In this document: one piece after another, positions 8,173 through 17,647 of the stretch
Numbering within the stretch: the first letter of the stretch is position 1
Layout of the letters: the number at the start of each line of letters is the position of its first letter
Origin: Sporomusa termitida
GTDB taxonomy: Bacteria; Bacillota; Negativicutes; Sporomusales; Sporomusaceae
Assembly (NCBI RefSeq): GCF_007641255.1
Contig: NZ_CP036259.1
Location: 1,054,001-1,118,000, forward strand
Reading direction: 5' to 3'
Length of the DNA stretch: 64,000 bases
The notes under the pieces: generated by a model
What the model saw: the letters and a program-made list of their open reading frames with translations, nothing else
The model's database searches: none
Told to the model about the DNA's origin: nothing
Position numbers and translations under genes: made by a program

Positions 8173-10248
8173 ATGAGTTGTTATGTCGAACCCAGTATTA
8201 ATTGTATTTCGGAAGCTTGGCAACAATTTACCAGCAAGACCCCCAATAACAATCAGGTCTATGATTTTTCGGTCCGGTCAGAGATTCTGGACTCATGGAC
8301 GCGGTGCCGCGATGCCGGGGTTAAGCCCAACGATGCCTGTATCCATCTCCAGCTTGACAGTATCAGCCTGCGGGTGATGCTCAGAGAAAACCGGGAGCTT
8401 ATTAATATTGCCAAACCGTTTATGACTAATTTGTACGAGGTTGTCGAAGGCTCCGGTTTTGTGGTGGTATTAACAGACCGGCGCGGTTATATCATGGAGC
8501 TATTTGGGGATGAGGATGCGCTGACCAATCCGATGACAGTAAGCTTTTTCCGCGGTGCCAGCTGGTGCGAATCTCAGGTAGGCACAAATGCAATCGGAAC
8601 AGCGCTGGTTATAAAAAAACCGATTCAGGTATCCGGTTCTGAGCATTACTGTCTTGAGCATCACTCTTTGACCTGCTCCGCGGCACCCATTCTTGATACT
8701 CAGGGGCAAGTACTGGGGATATTAGACGTTTCCGGCGCGGCCACGGCTGCCCATCTTCATACGCTGGGCATGGTTGTGGCCGCCGCGGAGGCAATCATGG
8801 CGCAAATCAGCATTCAGAAAAAGAACAATGAATTAAGCGTAATGAATAACCGGCTGACAAATATCTTCAATACCATGTCAGATGGCGTGATTTTAGTTGA
8901 CAAACAGGGGGTAATCAGCGAATTAAATCCGGTAGCGAAGCAAATTCTCGGGTCCGGCTTAAACAGAGTTGAGGTTAGACCGGGAATTCTGGTGGAAAGC
9001 ATTTTGGGAGCGAGGAATACGCTGATTGAAAAGATACTAAAGCGTAAGGAACCATGTGCGGAAATGGAACTGATGCTGGAGACCGGTAACGGGCTGAGCC
9101 ACTGCCTGGCCTCCGGCGAAACGGTGACCGATGCCCAGGGGGCAGTAACCGGCGGGGTTATTATTCTCCGGCCGATCAAACAGATTCAAAGCCTGGTAAA
9201 CAGGTTCAGCGGCCATTACGGGACACTGCAGTTTAGTGACATCATCGGTGGCAGTAAAGCCTTGCTGGAAGCCGTCAGGGTCGCCTCGCTGGCTGCCGCC
9301 TCTATGTCCAATGTCCTGCTCCAGGGTGAAAGCGGCACCGGCAAGGAAATTTTTGCCCAGGCCATTCACAACCGGAGCAACCGTCAGGCCGGGCCTTTTA
9401 TTGCCGTAAACTGCGGGGCGATACCACGTGAGCTTATCGGCAGTGAATTGTTCGGGTATGCGGAAGGGGCCTTCACCGGGGCTAAACGGGGGGGAAAACC
9501 GGGAAAATTCGAGTTGGCCTGCGGCGGTACTCTTTTCCTGGATGAGATCGGCGATATGCCGCTTGAACAGCAAGTGGCCCTGTTACGGGTTCTGCAGGAG
9601 CGAAGAGTGATGCGGATTGGCTGCGATAAGGTTATTCCTGTCGATGTCCGGGTGATCTGTGCCACAAATAAATGCCTGATGACGGAAGTGGAAAAAGGTA
9701 CTTTTCGTAAAGACCTGTACTACCGGCTTGATGTTATCTCCATTACCATCCCGCCCCTGCGGGAGCGGTCAGATGATATCGTTGCGCTGTTTAACTATTT
9801 TCTCGATAAACAGGATAAGCATTGCCGGCGATTTGTTGTCAACCCGGAGGTTATTGAGCGGATTGTACGCTATGACTGGCCCGGCAATGTCCGGGAACTG
9901 CAAAATGTGGTGGAGCGGATCGTCAGTCTTACGGAAGGCCAGGTTGTGACTTTGGCCAACCTGCCGCAGGAGATCTGCAACTGCAAGGCTACTACCACCC
10001 ACTCCCGTGAGCGGCTGCAGTTTCCGGCCTCTAATATTGTTGAATCCTTTTGCCGCCGGGAGCAGCGCCGGCGGGTCCTTGATGAAAATGAAAAACAGGA
10101 AATTCTGGAGTTATTGTATAATCATGGCGGCAATGTCAGTATGACCGCCCGGGATATGGGGGTTTCCCGGAATACACTCTACCGGAAAATGAAACAGCAT
10201 GCTATTTATAAAGAACTAAAATGCAAAGTAGAACAAGTGTCACTTTAA
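8173..10248 (+). CDS. Sigma-54-dependent activator (AcoR-type: GAF-PAS-AAA+-Fis HTH)
   Basis: A 691-residue enhancer-binding protein. The N-terminal GAF region (about 60-215) contains WCESQVGTNAIGTAL, typical of AcoR/DhaR-like sensors of small metabolites. A PAS-like segment (about 225-330) follows. The AAA+ domain (about 350-590) has Walker A GESGTGKE near 385, the sigma-54 contact loop GAFTGA near 433, and Walker B TLFLDEIGD. The C-terminal Fis-type HTH reads GNVSMTARDMGVSRNTLYRK. It stands directly upstream of the aldehyde oxidoreductase cluster, which has a -24/-12 promoter. It is therefore the likely activator of that cluster, sensing an aldehyde or related compound (inference). A TATAAT at 8135-8140 just after the MITE may be its -10 element. 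Confidence 0.88.
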   Translation: MSCYVEPSINCISEAWQQFTSKTPNNNQVYDFSVRSEILDSWTRCRDAGVKPNDACIHLQLDSISLRVMLRENRELINIAKPFMTNLYEVVEGSGFVVVLTDRRGYIMELFGDEDALTNPMTVSFFRGASWCESQVGTNAIGTALVIKKPIQVSGSEHYCLEHHSLTCSAAPILDTQGQVLGILDVSGAATAAHLHTLGMVVAAAEAIMAQISIQKKNNELSVMNNRLTNIFNTMSDGVILVDKQGVISELNPVAKQILGSGLNRVEVRPGILVESILGARNTLIEKILKRKEPCAEMELMLETGNGLSHCLASGETVTDAQGAVTGGVIILRPIKQIQSLVNRFSGHYGTLQFSDIIGGSKALLEAVRVASLAAASMSNVLLQGESGTGKEIFAQAIHNRSNRQAGPFIAVNCGAIPRELIGSELFGYAEGAFTGAKRGGKPGKFELACGGTLFLDEIGDMPLEQQVALLRVLQERRVMRIGCDKVIPVDVRVICATNKCLMTEVEKGTFRKDLYYRLDVISITIPPLRERSDDIVALFNYFLDKQDKHCRRFVVNPEVIERIVRYDWPGNVRELQNVVERIVSLTEGQVVTLANLPQEICNCKATTTHSRERLQFPASNIVESFCRREQRRRVLDENEKQEILELLYNHGGNVSMTARDMGVSRNTLYRKMKQHAIYKELKCKVEQVSL

Positions 10249-10260
10249 AGTGACACTTGT
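10233..10260. promoter_or_regulatory. 28-bp perfect palindrome, candidate activator binding site
   Basis: ACAAGTGTCACTTT and its exact reverse complement meet at 10246/10247. The palindrome spans the last codons and stop of the activator gene and lies about 190 bp upstream of the -24/-12 promoter, a normal distance for a sigma-54 enhancer. A second dyad, TGTTGCG (10258-10264) and CGCAACA (10280-10286), overlaps its edge and could be another site. As RNA it could also form a hairpin, but no T-run follows. Confidence 0.55.
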
Positions 10261-10295
10261 TGCGGCAAATGTAGCATGGCGCAACACTAAGCTAG

Positions 10296-10336
10296 GAGGA
10301 ATCAGCCGTCGAAAGACGGTTGATTCCTTCTATATT
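10296..10336 (+). terminator. Terminator of the AcoR-type activator gene
   Basis: Stem AGGAATCA-GCCGTC, loop GAAA, then GACGGT-TGATTCCT, followed by a T-rich stretch (tctatattttatt). It ends the activator transcript before the sigma-54 promoter. Confidence 0.75.
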
Positions 10337-10435
10337 TTATTAAACAGGTTAACCTTCCACCTGAATAAGGGCAACAGCCGCCGCCGTTTTGGCCAAGTCG
10401 GCACAAACCGTGCTTTCTTGACCGTTTATTGCATT

Positions 10436-10451
10436 TGGCACAGATCTTGCG
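10436..10451 (+). promoter_or_regulatory. Sigma-54 (-24/-12) promoter of the aldehyde oxidoreductase cluster
   Basis: TGGCACAGATCTTGCG matches the consensus TGGCAC-N5-TTGC, with exactly ten bases between the invariant GG and GC. It lies 72 bp upstream of the MoeA-like start and downstream of the activator gene and its palindromes. Confidence 0.8.
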
Positions 10452-10522
10452 TTTATATCTGGTATAACGCTTAAGCCAGTGATCAAAGTAACAATTAGGC
10501 AGCAGAGCAGGGAGGGTGGTTG

Positions 10523-11548
10523 ATGAGAGTAGTTCCCGTCTATCAGGCGGAAGGCATGGTTCTTTGCCACGATGTGACTGAAATTATTCCCGGCAAGTGT
10601 AAGGAAAGAGCGTTTAAGAAAGGGCATATCATCAAAAAAGAGGATATTCCCAGGTTGCTTACGATTGGTAAAGAACATATCTACGTCTGGGAGGTAAATG
10701 AACAAAAGCTGCATGAGAATGACGCGGCGGTAAGACTGGCCAGGTCCGTAGCCGGTCCGGGTTTGCAACTGGCAGAGGCTGCCGAGGGTAAGGTGGAATT
10801 AAAGGCCGGGATTAACGGTTTATTAAAGGTAAATACGGAAGCCCTGGAAAGAATTAATGATATTGATCAGCTGGCTGTGGCGACTTTACATTCGAACCAG
10901 ATGGTCGCTGTTGACCGTAAGGTCGCCGGCTGCAAAATTATTCCGCTGGTCATTGCAACAAATAAGCTGCAAAGAATTGAGCAGATTTGTGCTGCTTATT
11001 ATCCGGTGGTAGAAGTCAAACAGCTGCAGGCCTGCAGGGTAGGGGTGATCACTACCGGCAGCGAGGTGTATCATGGCCGGATTAAGGATTGTTTCGGACC
11101 GGTGCTGACAGAAAAGTTTCAGTGTCTGGGCAGTTCTGTTTTACAGCAGATTTTTGTGCCTGATGATATCGCGATGATTGCTGAGGCTATCCACCGCCTG
11201 CTGCAGGCCGGTGCTGATCTGATAGTCACCACCGGCGGTATGTCGGTTGATCCTGATGATGTAACCCCGGCCGGTATCCGGGCCGCCGGCGGCCGGATTA
11301 TTACCTATGGGGCGCCGACCTTGCCGGGGGCTATGTTTATGCTGGCCTATTTCGGGTCAGTGCCTGTTCTCGGTTTGCCGGGCTGTGTCATGTACCACCG
11401 GAGTACAATCTTTGACTTGGTTGTGCCACGCCTGCTGGCAGGCGAAGAACTGACCCGCAAGGACATCACCAGACTTGGGCATGGCGGCTTGTGTCTGTCC
11501 TGCGAGGAATGCCGTTATCCTGAATGCGGCTTTGGCAAAGGCCGGTAA
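10523..11548 (+). CDS. Molybdopterin-binding protein (MoeA/MogA-like)
   Basis: A 341-residue protein with a molybdopterin-binding (MoCF) domain in residues about 170-320: GVITTGSEVYHGRI, then LIVTTGGMSVDPDDVTP, the family's phosphate/pterin-binding loop, and LPGAMF...GLPGC. The N-terminal 160 residues resemble the MoeA-like accessory region. The C-terminus has a compact four-cysteine cluster (CLSCEECRYPEC) that could bind metal. It is probably a dedicated cofactor-handling protein for the downstream molybdenum enzyme, acting in the cytoplasm. ATG 10523 has gggagg seven bases upstream. It is the first gene after the sigma-54 promoter. Confidence 0.82.
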   Translation: MRVVPVYQAEGMVLCHDVTEIIPGKCKERAFKKGHIIKKEDIPRLLTIGKEHIYVWEVNEQKLHENDAAVRLARSVAGPGLQLAEAAEGKVELKAGINGLLKVNTEALERINDIDQLAVATLHSNQMVAVDRKVAGCKIIPLVIATNKLQRIEQICAAYYPVVEVKQLQACRVGVITTGSEVYHGRIKDCFGPVLTEKFQCLGSSVLQQIFVPDDIAMIAEAIHRLLQAGADLIVTTGGMSVDPDDVTPAGIRAAGGRIITYGAPTLPGAMFMLAYFGSVPVLGLPGCVMYHRSTIFDLVVPRLLAGEELTRKDITRLGHGGLCLSCEECRYPECGFGKGR

Positions 11549-11624
11549 AGCCCGCAGTGAGTGTGTATTTCGGGGAATTCAGTCCCCTGAGATATAGGTT
11601 AGTGATAAAGGAGAGAAGAAGCAG

Positions 11625-14381
11625 ATGCAAAAAAAAGTGCTAAATATCAATGGTTTACCCAGAACATTAATTGTTGACACGGAAGCCAGTCTGGCCAGTG
11701 TGCTCAGGGAACAACTGCTGCTGACCGGCTGCAAAGTCGGCTGTAATCAGGGACAATGCGGTACCTGCTCGATTATTCTCGACGGCAGGGTAGTAAGATC
11801 CTGTGTTGTTAAAATGAAAAGAGTGCCTGATGAAGCCAATGTGACTACCATTGAAGGCCTGGCCACTCCCAACAATCTTCATCCGCTGCAGGTTGCCTGG
11901 ATGGCCTATGGCTGTGCACAGTGTGGTTTCTGCAGCCCCGGCTTTATTTTGTCGGCCAAGGTTCTGCTTGATGAAAATCCCAATCCTACCAGAGCCGATG
12001 TCCGCAACTGGTTCCAGAAAAACCGTAATGCCTGCCGCTGCACAGGGTATAAGCCGCTGGTCGATGCCGTGATGGCCGCTGCCAAAGTGATCCGCGGTGA
12101 AGTGCGCAAGGAAGAACTGCTGTATCAACCGGTTGGCAATAAAATCTACGGTACTACCTACCACCGTCCGTCCGCCTTGCAGAAGGTTACCGGTACCTGG
12201 GACTTTGGCGCCGATGTCGCGCTGCAGATGCCGCCGGGAACGCTCCGGCTGGCGTTGGTTCAGGCCGAAGTATCTCATGCCAATATCAAGGGTATTGATA
12301 CTGCCGAAGCAGAAAAGATGCCTGGTGTTTATAAAGTTGTTACCCATAAAGATGTAAAAGGTAAAAACCGTATTACCGGTCTGATTACTTTCCCGACGAA
12401 TAAGGGCGATGGCTGGGACCGGCCGATTCTGTGTGATGAAAAAGTATTCCAGTTTGGTGATGCCATTGCCATCGTGTGTGCCGATACGGAAGAACATGCC
12501 CGGGCAGCGGCCAAGAAAGTCGTCGTCGACCTGGAAGTGCTGCCTGCGTACATGAGCGCCCCGGCCGCCATGGCTCCTGATGCCATTGAAATCCATCCGG
12601 GCGTACCTAATGCTTATTTTGAACAGGGTATTGTCAAGGGCGCAGACACCAAACCGCTTATGGAGAAAGCCGATGTGGTAACCGTTGAGGTTGACACTTA
12701 TTGCAGCCGGCAGCCGCATATGGCGCTTGAACCTGACTGCGGGTGCGCTTATTATGATGAAGAGGGCCGTCTGACCATTCATTCCAAGAGTATTGCCCTG
12801 CATTTACACCATGCCATGATTTGTCCGGGAGTCGGCATTGAACCGGATAAACTGCGGCTTGTCGCCAACCCGACAGGCGCCACCTTCGGCTACAAGTTCA
12901 GTCCGACCAATGAAGCTTTGCTGGGTGTGGCTTGTATGGCTACCGGCAAACCGGTTTCCCTTAACTTTAATATGTATCAAATGATCACTTATACCGGCAA
13001 ACGCTCGCCGGTGTTTATGAAATGCAAAATCGCTGCCGAGAAAACAACCGGCAAGCTGGTGGCTATGGAAACCGACTGGGCAATGGATCATGGCCCGTAC
13101 AGCGAGTTCGGCGATTTGGCCACACTGCGTCAGGCTCAGTTTACCGGTGCCGGTTATAACATACCCAACATCCGCGGCAAAGGCCGCACTGTCTGCACCA
13201 ACCATGCCTGGGGCTCCGCTTTCCGGGCCTACGGCTCACCGCAGGCATTCCTGGCTTCAGAGATTGCGATTGATGAACTGGCAGAAAAACTGGGGCTGGA
13301 CCCGCTGGAATTCCGGTTTAACAATATCTACCGGCCTGGCGATACGACACCAACCCAGCAAGTACCGGAAGTATTCTGCTTTGAAAATATGTTTAATACG
13401 CTGCGGCCCTTGTGGAAAGAGGCAAAACAACGCTGCCAGGAACTGTCTACGCCGGAGAAGAAACGCGGGGTAGGCCTGTCGCTGGGGATTTATGGCTGCG
13501 GCCTTGACGGTCCGGACGGCTCTCAGGCCTGGATTGAGTTGACTCCGCAAGGCGTTTCGGTTGGGTCATCCTGGCAGGATCACGGCCAGGGCGCCGACCT
13601 TGCTGCCTTAACCCATGCCCATGAAACCCTCCGCCAGATGGGGATTACACCGGAACAAATCAAGCTGGTGATGAATGACATGGCGTTTACCCCGGCCAGC
13701 GGCCCGTCGGGCGGCAGCCGGCAAAACGTTATGACCGGGAATGCTATCAGGGTCGGGTGCGAAATGTTAGTAAATGCTATGCGTAAACCGGACGGCACTT
13801 TCCGTACCTATGACGAAATGGTAGCCGAAAACATTCCTCTCCGTTATGATGGCAAATGGGCGGCCTCGATGTGTACGGACTGCGATCCGGAAACTGCCAA
13901 GGGGAATCCATTCGCTGTCTATATGTATGAAGTATTTATGCCGGAGGTTGAGGTTGATATTAAGACAGGCAAGGCCAGGGTGGTTAAATTTACCACAATT
14001 GCCGATATTGGCACCCTGACCAACAAGGCAACTACCGATGGCCAAATCTATGGTGGTCTGGCCCAGGGGATTGGCCTGGCCCTGACGGAAGATTTTGAGG
14101 ACCTTAAAAAACATACTAATCTGGTAGCGTGCGGTTTCCCCTTTGTCCAGGATATACCGGATGAGATGGATATTATTTACAATATAACTCCCCGGGAACA
14201 CGGTCCGTATGGGGCCGCCGGTGTGGGTGAAGGGCCGCTGACCGCACCCCATCCTGCCATCCTGAACGCTATCTACAATGCTTGCGGTGTACGCATTTAT
14301 GCCGTTCCCGCCCTCCCGGAAAAAATTAAAGCCGGCCTGGAAGCACTTGGTGCCAAGCGGGAGGTTGCCGGCGGCAAATAA
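11625..14381 (+). CDS. MOP-type aldehyde oxidoreductase (molybdenum, two [2Fe-2S])
   Basis: A 918-residue single-chain enzyme of the xanthine oxidase family, very close in layout and sequence to Desulfovibrio gigas aldehyde oxidoreductase (about 907 residues). A plant-ferredoxin-type [2Fe-2S] domain comes first (CKVGCNQGQCGTC), then the second [2Fe-2S] domain (CAQCGFCSPG...ACRCTG). The molybdopterin domains include KGKNRITGLITFPTNKGDGW, SGPSGGSRQNVMTGNA and the active-site Glu in GAAGVGEGPLT. No FAD domain is present, as in the MOP group. It oxidises aldehydes to carboxylic acids, or the reverse, using molybdopterin cytosine dinucleotide in known members. A nucleotidyltransferase for that cofactor is encoded downstream. 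Confidence 0.93.
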   Translation: MQKKVLNINGLPRTLIVDTEASLASVLREQLLLTGCKVGCNQGQCGTCSIILDGRVVRSCVVKMKRVPDEANVTTIEGLATPNNLHPLQVAWMAYGCAQCGFCSPGFILSAKVLLDENPNPTRADVRNWFQKNRNACRCTGYKPLVDAVMAAAKVIRGEVRKEELLYQPVGNKIYGTTYHRPSALQKVTGTWDFGADVALQMPPGTLRLALVQAEVSHANIKGIDTAEAEKMPGVYKVVTHKDVKGKNRITGLITFPTNKGDGWDRPILCDEKVFQFGDAIAIVCADTEEHARAAAKKVVVDLEVLPAYMSAPAAMAPDAIEIHPGVPNAYFEQGIVKGADTKPLMEKADVVTVEVDTYCSRQPHMALEPDCGCAYYDEEGRLTIHSKSIALHLHHAMICPGVGIEPDKLRLVANPTGATFGYKFSPTNEALLGVACMATGKPVSLNFNMYQMITYTGKRSPVFMKCKIAAEKTTGKLVAMETDWAMDHGPYSEFGDLATLRQAQFTGAGYNIPNIRGKGRTVCTNHAWGSAFRAYGSPQAFLASEIAIDELAEKLGLDPLEFRFNNIYRPGDTTPTQQVPEVFCFENMFNTLRPLWKEAKQRCQELSTPEKKRGVGLSLGIYGCGLDGPDGSQAWIELTPQGVSVGSSWQDHGQGADLAALTHAHETLRQMGITPEQIKLVMNDMAFTPASGPSGGSRQNVMTGNAIRVGCEMLVNAMRKPDGTFRTYDEMVAENIPLRYDGKWAASMCTDCDPETAKGNPFAVYMYEVFMPEVEVDIKTGKARVVKFTTIADIGTLTNKATTDGQIYGGLAQGIGLALTEDFEDLKKHTNLVACGFPFVQDIPDEMDIIYNITPREHGPYGAAGVGEGPLTAPHPAILNAIYNACGVRIYAVPALPEKIKAGLEALGAKREVAGGK

Positions 14382-14403
14382 TAAAAATTAAAGAATTTGT
14401 ATA

Positions 14404-14452
14404 GGCCTAAAGCGAACTGGAAAACCGGCCTGGCTTTCAGTTCGTTTTAGGT
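14404..14452 (+). repeat. Intercistronic hairpin
   Basis: CCTAAAGCGAACTG and CAGTTCGTTTTAGG form a long imperfect stem between the oxidoreductase and the next gene, with only a short T-run after it. It could be a partial terminator or a 3'-stabilising hairpin that sets higher oxidoreductase mRNA levels than those of the accessory genes. Confidence 0.5.
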
Positions 14453-14472
14453 TTCCCTGTACCAGGGAAAGG

Positions 14473-16791
14473 ATGAGCGGTGTGGATCAGAAACTACTGC
14501 GTCAGCGGGAAGCCAAATGTGTGCAGGAAAATCCGCCTGGTTGTACGGCTGCCTGCCCTGTTCATGTCGATGTCCGGGGAATCGTTAACGCTGTACGTAA
14601 GGGGGATTATGCGGCAGGCTTTGCTTTGTTGTACAGAATCATCCCTTTTCCGGGGATTATCAGCAGGATTTGTGAACAGCCCTGTCAGCAGGCCTGTAAG
14701 CGTAATGAAGTGGATGAGCCTATTTTTATCCGGGCTTTGGAAAAGATATGTGTTGATAACAATACAACTATACCTAAAATTATGCTGCCGCTGCCGAAAA
14801 AACAGAAAGTGGCGATTGTTGGTGCCGGGTTAAGTGGTTTGACCGCCGCCGTGGAACTGGCCCGCAAAGGGTACCAGGTGACTGTTTTTGAAGCAGCAGA
14901 CCTGTTGGGCGGCAGCATCCGGAAATTTCCGGGAAATAAATTACCCCTGCCGGTCATTGAGGATGATTTAGCCAGGCTGCAAAAATTGCCCCTGACGATC
15001 AAAGCGGCTATGCCGGTTACGCGGTTAGACAGCCTGTACCCGGATTTTGATGCCGTTTATCTGGCGACCGGCAACCAGGCCGCTTACTTACAGTTAGATC
15101 TCCAACTGGACGCTGCGGGGATGATTATAGTCGAGCCCTTATCGCTGGTAACAAGCAACAGCAAGGTTTTTGCCGGTGGCAGCCTCCGCCGTGAGGCTAA
15201 CGGTTATTCGGCGATTCTCTCGATTGCCGACGGCAAGGTGGCGGCAATCTCGATTGACCGTCTGTTCCAGAACGCTTCCCTGACCGCCAACCGGGACACA
15301 GAAGGACCGTTCAAGAGCACCCTTTATACCAACATTGACGATGTAAAACCTGAGCCTATGGTCTGTGCGGCTGCGGCTGACGGGGGCTATACCAAGGAGG
15401 AAGCCGGTGCGGAAGCCGAGCGCTGCCTGTTGTGCCAGTGTCTGGAATGTGTTAAGGTCTGTGAATATCTGGCCCATTACCGGGCTTACCCCAAGCGGTA
15501 TGTGCGCGAAATATATAATAATTTATCAATTGTAATGGGCATCCATCATGCCAATAAGATGATAAATTCCTGCAGCCTGTGCGGCCTGTGCGAGCAAGTC
15601 TGCCCGCAGAAATTAAATATGGGTGAGGTGTGCCAGCAGGCGCGGCAAATGATGGTGGACAAAGGGAAAATGCCGCCGTCAACCCATGAATTTGCCCTGC
15701 AGGATATGCATTTCAGCAATAGTGACCGCTGTTTCCTGGCCCGGCATCAACCAGGCTTTGCCACAAGTACGGTTGTGTTTTACCCCGGCTGCCAGCTGGC
15801 GGCGTCATCACCACAGTACGTAAGCCAGGCTTACCAATTTTTGTGTGAAAAAATGGCCGGCGGGGTTGGGCTGATGCTGGGGTGTTGCGGTGCTCCGGCC
15901 AAATGGGCCGGCCAAGAGCAGGAATACCAGGAAACGCTCCGCCAGATTGACCAGAACTGGCGGGAGTTAGGGAGCCCCAGGGTAATTACTGCCTGTCCAA
16001 GCTGTTACAGCCTGTTTAGGCACCACGTTCCGGATATGGCTGTCGAGAGCTTATGGACAGTGCTGGACCGTATTGGCTTGCCGGCCGGGGCGGGGGCGGC
16101 CGGTCTTGGGCAGAAACTGGCAATCCATGATAGTTGTACCACCAGGGATGAGCCTGAACTGCAAAATAGTGTGCGCAGTATTATGTCGAAGCTGGGGCTG
16201 CAGGCTGAGGAACTGCCGCTTAACCGTGACACTACTGTCTGCTGCGGTTATGGCGGTTTGATGATTTATGCCAATCAAGAGGTGGCCCATAAGGTCATCC
16301 AGCGGCGGATTAAGGAGAGTGAGTCAGACTATCTGACCTACTGTGTGATGTGCCGCGATAATTTCGCCAGTCAGGGCAAACGGGTTCTGTATCTGCTGGA
16401 TGTAATTTTTGGCAGCGATGCCAATCACCTTGCGGCCCAGGCCGGTCCAGGTTATTCAGCCCGTCAGGAGAACCGGGCCCGGCTGAAAACAACGCTGCTG
16501 CGGGCGGTGTGGGGGGAACCGGGTGTGGAGGAGGCCCAGGCAAAGTTTAAAGTCACCATTCCCGAGGATGTATTGCGGGTTATGGAAGAAAGAAGGATTC
16601 TTGTTGACGATGTAACCCGGGTGATTGACCATGGGGAAACCAGCGGCAATAAGCTCAAGGACCCGGTCAGAGGCCATTATATCGCTTATTTTCAGCCGGC
16701 TAATGTAACCTACTGGGTCGAATACCTGCCGCAGGATGACGGTTTTGTTGTGCGGAATGCCTATTGCCACAGACTTGTTATTACCAGCTAG
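14473..16791 (+). CDS. FAD/NAD-binding and Fe-S dicluster protein (GltD-like plus HdrD/GlpC-like fusion)
   Basis: A 772-residue multidomain protein. Residues 1-105 form a GltD/DPYD-type Fe-S helical domain (CTAACPVHVDVRG, CEQPCQQACKR). Residues about 113-270 form a Rossmann flavin fold (VAIVGAGLSGLTAA). Residues about 315-400 carry two [4Fe-4S] sets (CLLCQCLECVKVC, CSLCGLCEQVCPQ). Residues about 430-640 hold two CCG domains (FYPGCQ...GCCGAP, DSCTTRD...CCGYGG) of the heterodisulfide-reductase type. The last 110 residues are unassigned. Databases know this as the DVU1558-like pyridine nucleotide-disulfide oxidoreductase/dicluster family next to MOP oxidoreductases. I infer it is the electron acceptor or donor for the aldehyde enzyme. 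ATG 14473 versus GTG 14482 is not settled. Confidence 0.82.
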   Translation: MSGVDQKLLRQREAKCVQENPPGCTAACPVHVDVRGIVNAVRKGDYAAGFALLYRIIPFPGIISRICEQPCQQACKRNEVDEPIFIRALEKICVDNNTTIPKIMLPLPKKQKVAIVGAGLSGLTAAVELARKGYQVTVFEAADLLGGSIRKFPGNKLPLPVIEDDLARLQKLPLTIKAAMPVTRLDSLYPDFDAVYLATGNQAAYLQLDLQLDAAGMIIVEPLSLVTSNSKVFAGGSLRREANGYSAILSIADGKVAAISIDRLFQNASLTANRDTEGPFKSTLYTNIDDVKPEPMVCAAAADGGYTKEEAGAEAERCLLCQCLECVKVCEYLAHYRAYPKRYVREIYNNLSIVMGIHHANKMINSCSLCGLCEQVCPQKLNMGEVCQQARQMMVDKGKMPPSTHEFALQDMHFSNSDRCFLARHQPGFATSTVVFYPGCQLAASSPQYVSQAYQFLCEKMAGGVGLMLGCCGAPAKWAGQEQEYQETLRQIDQNWRELGSPRVITACPSCYSLFRHHVPDMAVESLWTVLDRIGLPAGAGAAGLGQKLAIHDSCTTRDEPELQNSVRSIMSKLGLQAEELPLNRDTTVCCGYGGLMIYANQEVAHKVIQRRIKESESDYLTYCVMCRDNFASQGKRVLYLLDVIFGSDANHLAAQAGPGYSARQENRARLKTTLLRAVWGEPGVEEAQAKFKVTIPEDVLRVMEERRILVDDVTRVIDHGETSGNKLKDPVRGHYIAYFQPANVTYWVEYLPQDDGFVVRNAYCHRLVITS

Positions 16792-16806
16792 TGGAGGAGA
16801 CAGCCG

Positions 16807-17019
16807 ATGAGCACTTACAAGGTTCAGCAGCAGCAAATGGTTATTATTTGTGTTAAGTGTGGTATTCAGCTGACATTGGGGCAAGTGACGCTATCCTATC
16901 TGGAAAGCAGCTTTCCGGTCGAGCTGTATAGATGTTCTGCCTGTGGCTTAGTGTACATACCGGAGGAATTGGCCAATGGTAAAATGAAGCAGGTGGAAGC
17001 CGCGCTGGAGGATAAGTGA
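16807..17019 (+). CDS. Small two-CxxC redox/zinc protein (DVU_1557-like)
   Basis: A 70-residue protein with CVKC near residue 15 and CSAC near residue 44, a rubredoxin-like or zinc-ribbon spacing. It has a strong ribosome binding site (gtggagg). Its TGA overlaps the next ATG. A small protein of this kind occurs at the same place in the Desulfovibrio cluster. Its role, metal relay or electron transfer, is not known to me. Confidence 0.7.
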   Translation: MSTYKVQQQQMVIICVKCGIQLTLGQVTLSYLESSFPVELYRCSACGLVYIPEELANGKMKQVEAALEDK

Positions 17020-17642
17020 TGATTCATCACCATCCCGGCGGGTTACCGTTAACGAAGCGGGTTGTTGAGTGCGCGGCCTTTGCGCCGGGGGCCCGGGTTG
17101 TGGATATTGGCTGCGGTACCGGTCAGACTGTGGAATACTTACGCAATACCTGTGGCTTACAGGCAGTGGGAATAGACTTGGCCGAGTCACGGCTGGAGCA
17201 GGGGCGGGCCCGGGTGCCGGGCTTACCCCTTATGAGAGCGGCCGGCGAAGCATTACCCTTTGCGACTGCCTCAATGGACGGGGCGCTGGCTGAGTGCAGC
17301 CTGTCGGTTATGACGGATAGCAGCAGGGTTTTGGCAGAAATACACAGGATACTTGTTGACAGGGGAAAACTGGTGATTACCGATCTGTATGTGCGCAAGC
17401 CGGCTGCCGCTTGTCCGGCCGGTGCCGGCCCAGGCGGCGAATTGCGGAAGCAGCTGGCGGATGCCGGGTTTCGCATTCTGGTATGGGAGGATCAGACGGC
17501 TTATTTACGTGAATTTGTGGCTTGTTATCTTATGCAGTATGGTTCAATAGCAGAGCTTTGGCAATGCACAGCGAATGGCAAGATGAACAAACAAATGGGA
17601 TATTTTCTGCTGCTGGCCGAAAAATGCCAGACGAAAGGGTGA
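17019..17642 (+). CDS. Class I SAM-dependent methyltransferase (DVU_1556-like)
   Basis: A 207-residue methyltransferase. Motif I is VVDIGCGTGQT (residues about 27-37), with VGIDLAESRL, then DGALAECSL and LVDRGKLVITDLY, a normal Rossmann set. It is translationally coupled to the preceding gene (TGATG); ATG 17019 is preferred over GTG 17016. The substrate is unknown. Its constant position in oxidoreductase clusters suggests modification of a cofactor, peptide or small molecule of this pathway. Confidence 0.78.
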   Translation: MIHHHPGGLPLTKRVVECAAFAPGARVVDIGCGTGQTVEYLRNTCGLQAVGIDLAESRLEQGRARVPGLPLMRAAGEALPFATASMDGALAECSLSVMTDSSRVLAEIHRILVDRGKLVITDLYVRKPAAACPAGAGPGGELRKQLADAGFRILVWEDQTAYLREFVACYLMQYGSIAELWQCTANGKMNKQMGYFLLLAEKCQTKG

Positions 17643-17647
17643 GGCTT

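Noticed and set aside
10250-10474. 74-codon ORF between the first activator and the MoeA-like gene
   Set aside because: It covers the palindrome, terminator and -24/-12 promoter and has no ribosome binding site.
11667-12803. Long minus-strand ORF (378 codons) opposite the aldehyde oxidoreductase
   Set aside because: Antisense shadow of a strongly conserved coding sequence; no family signature.
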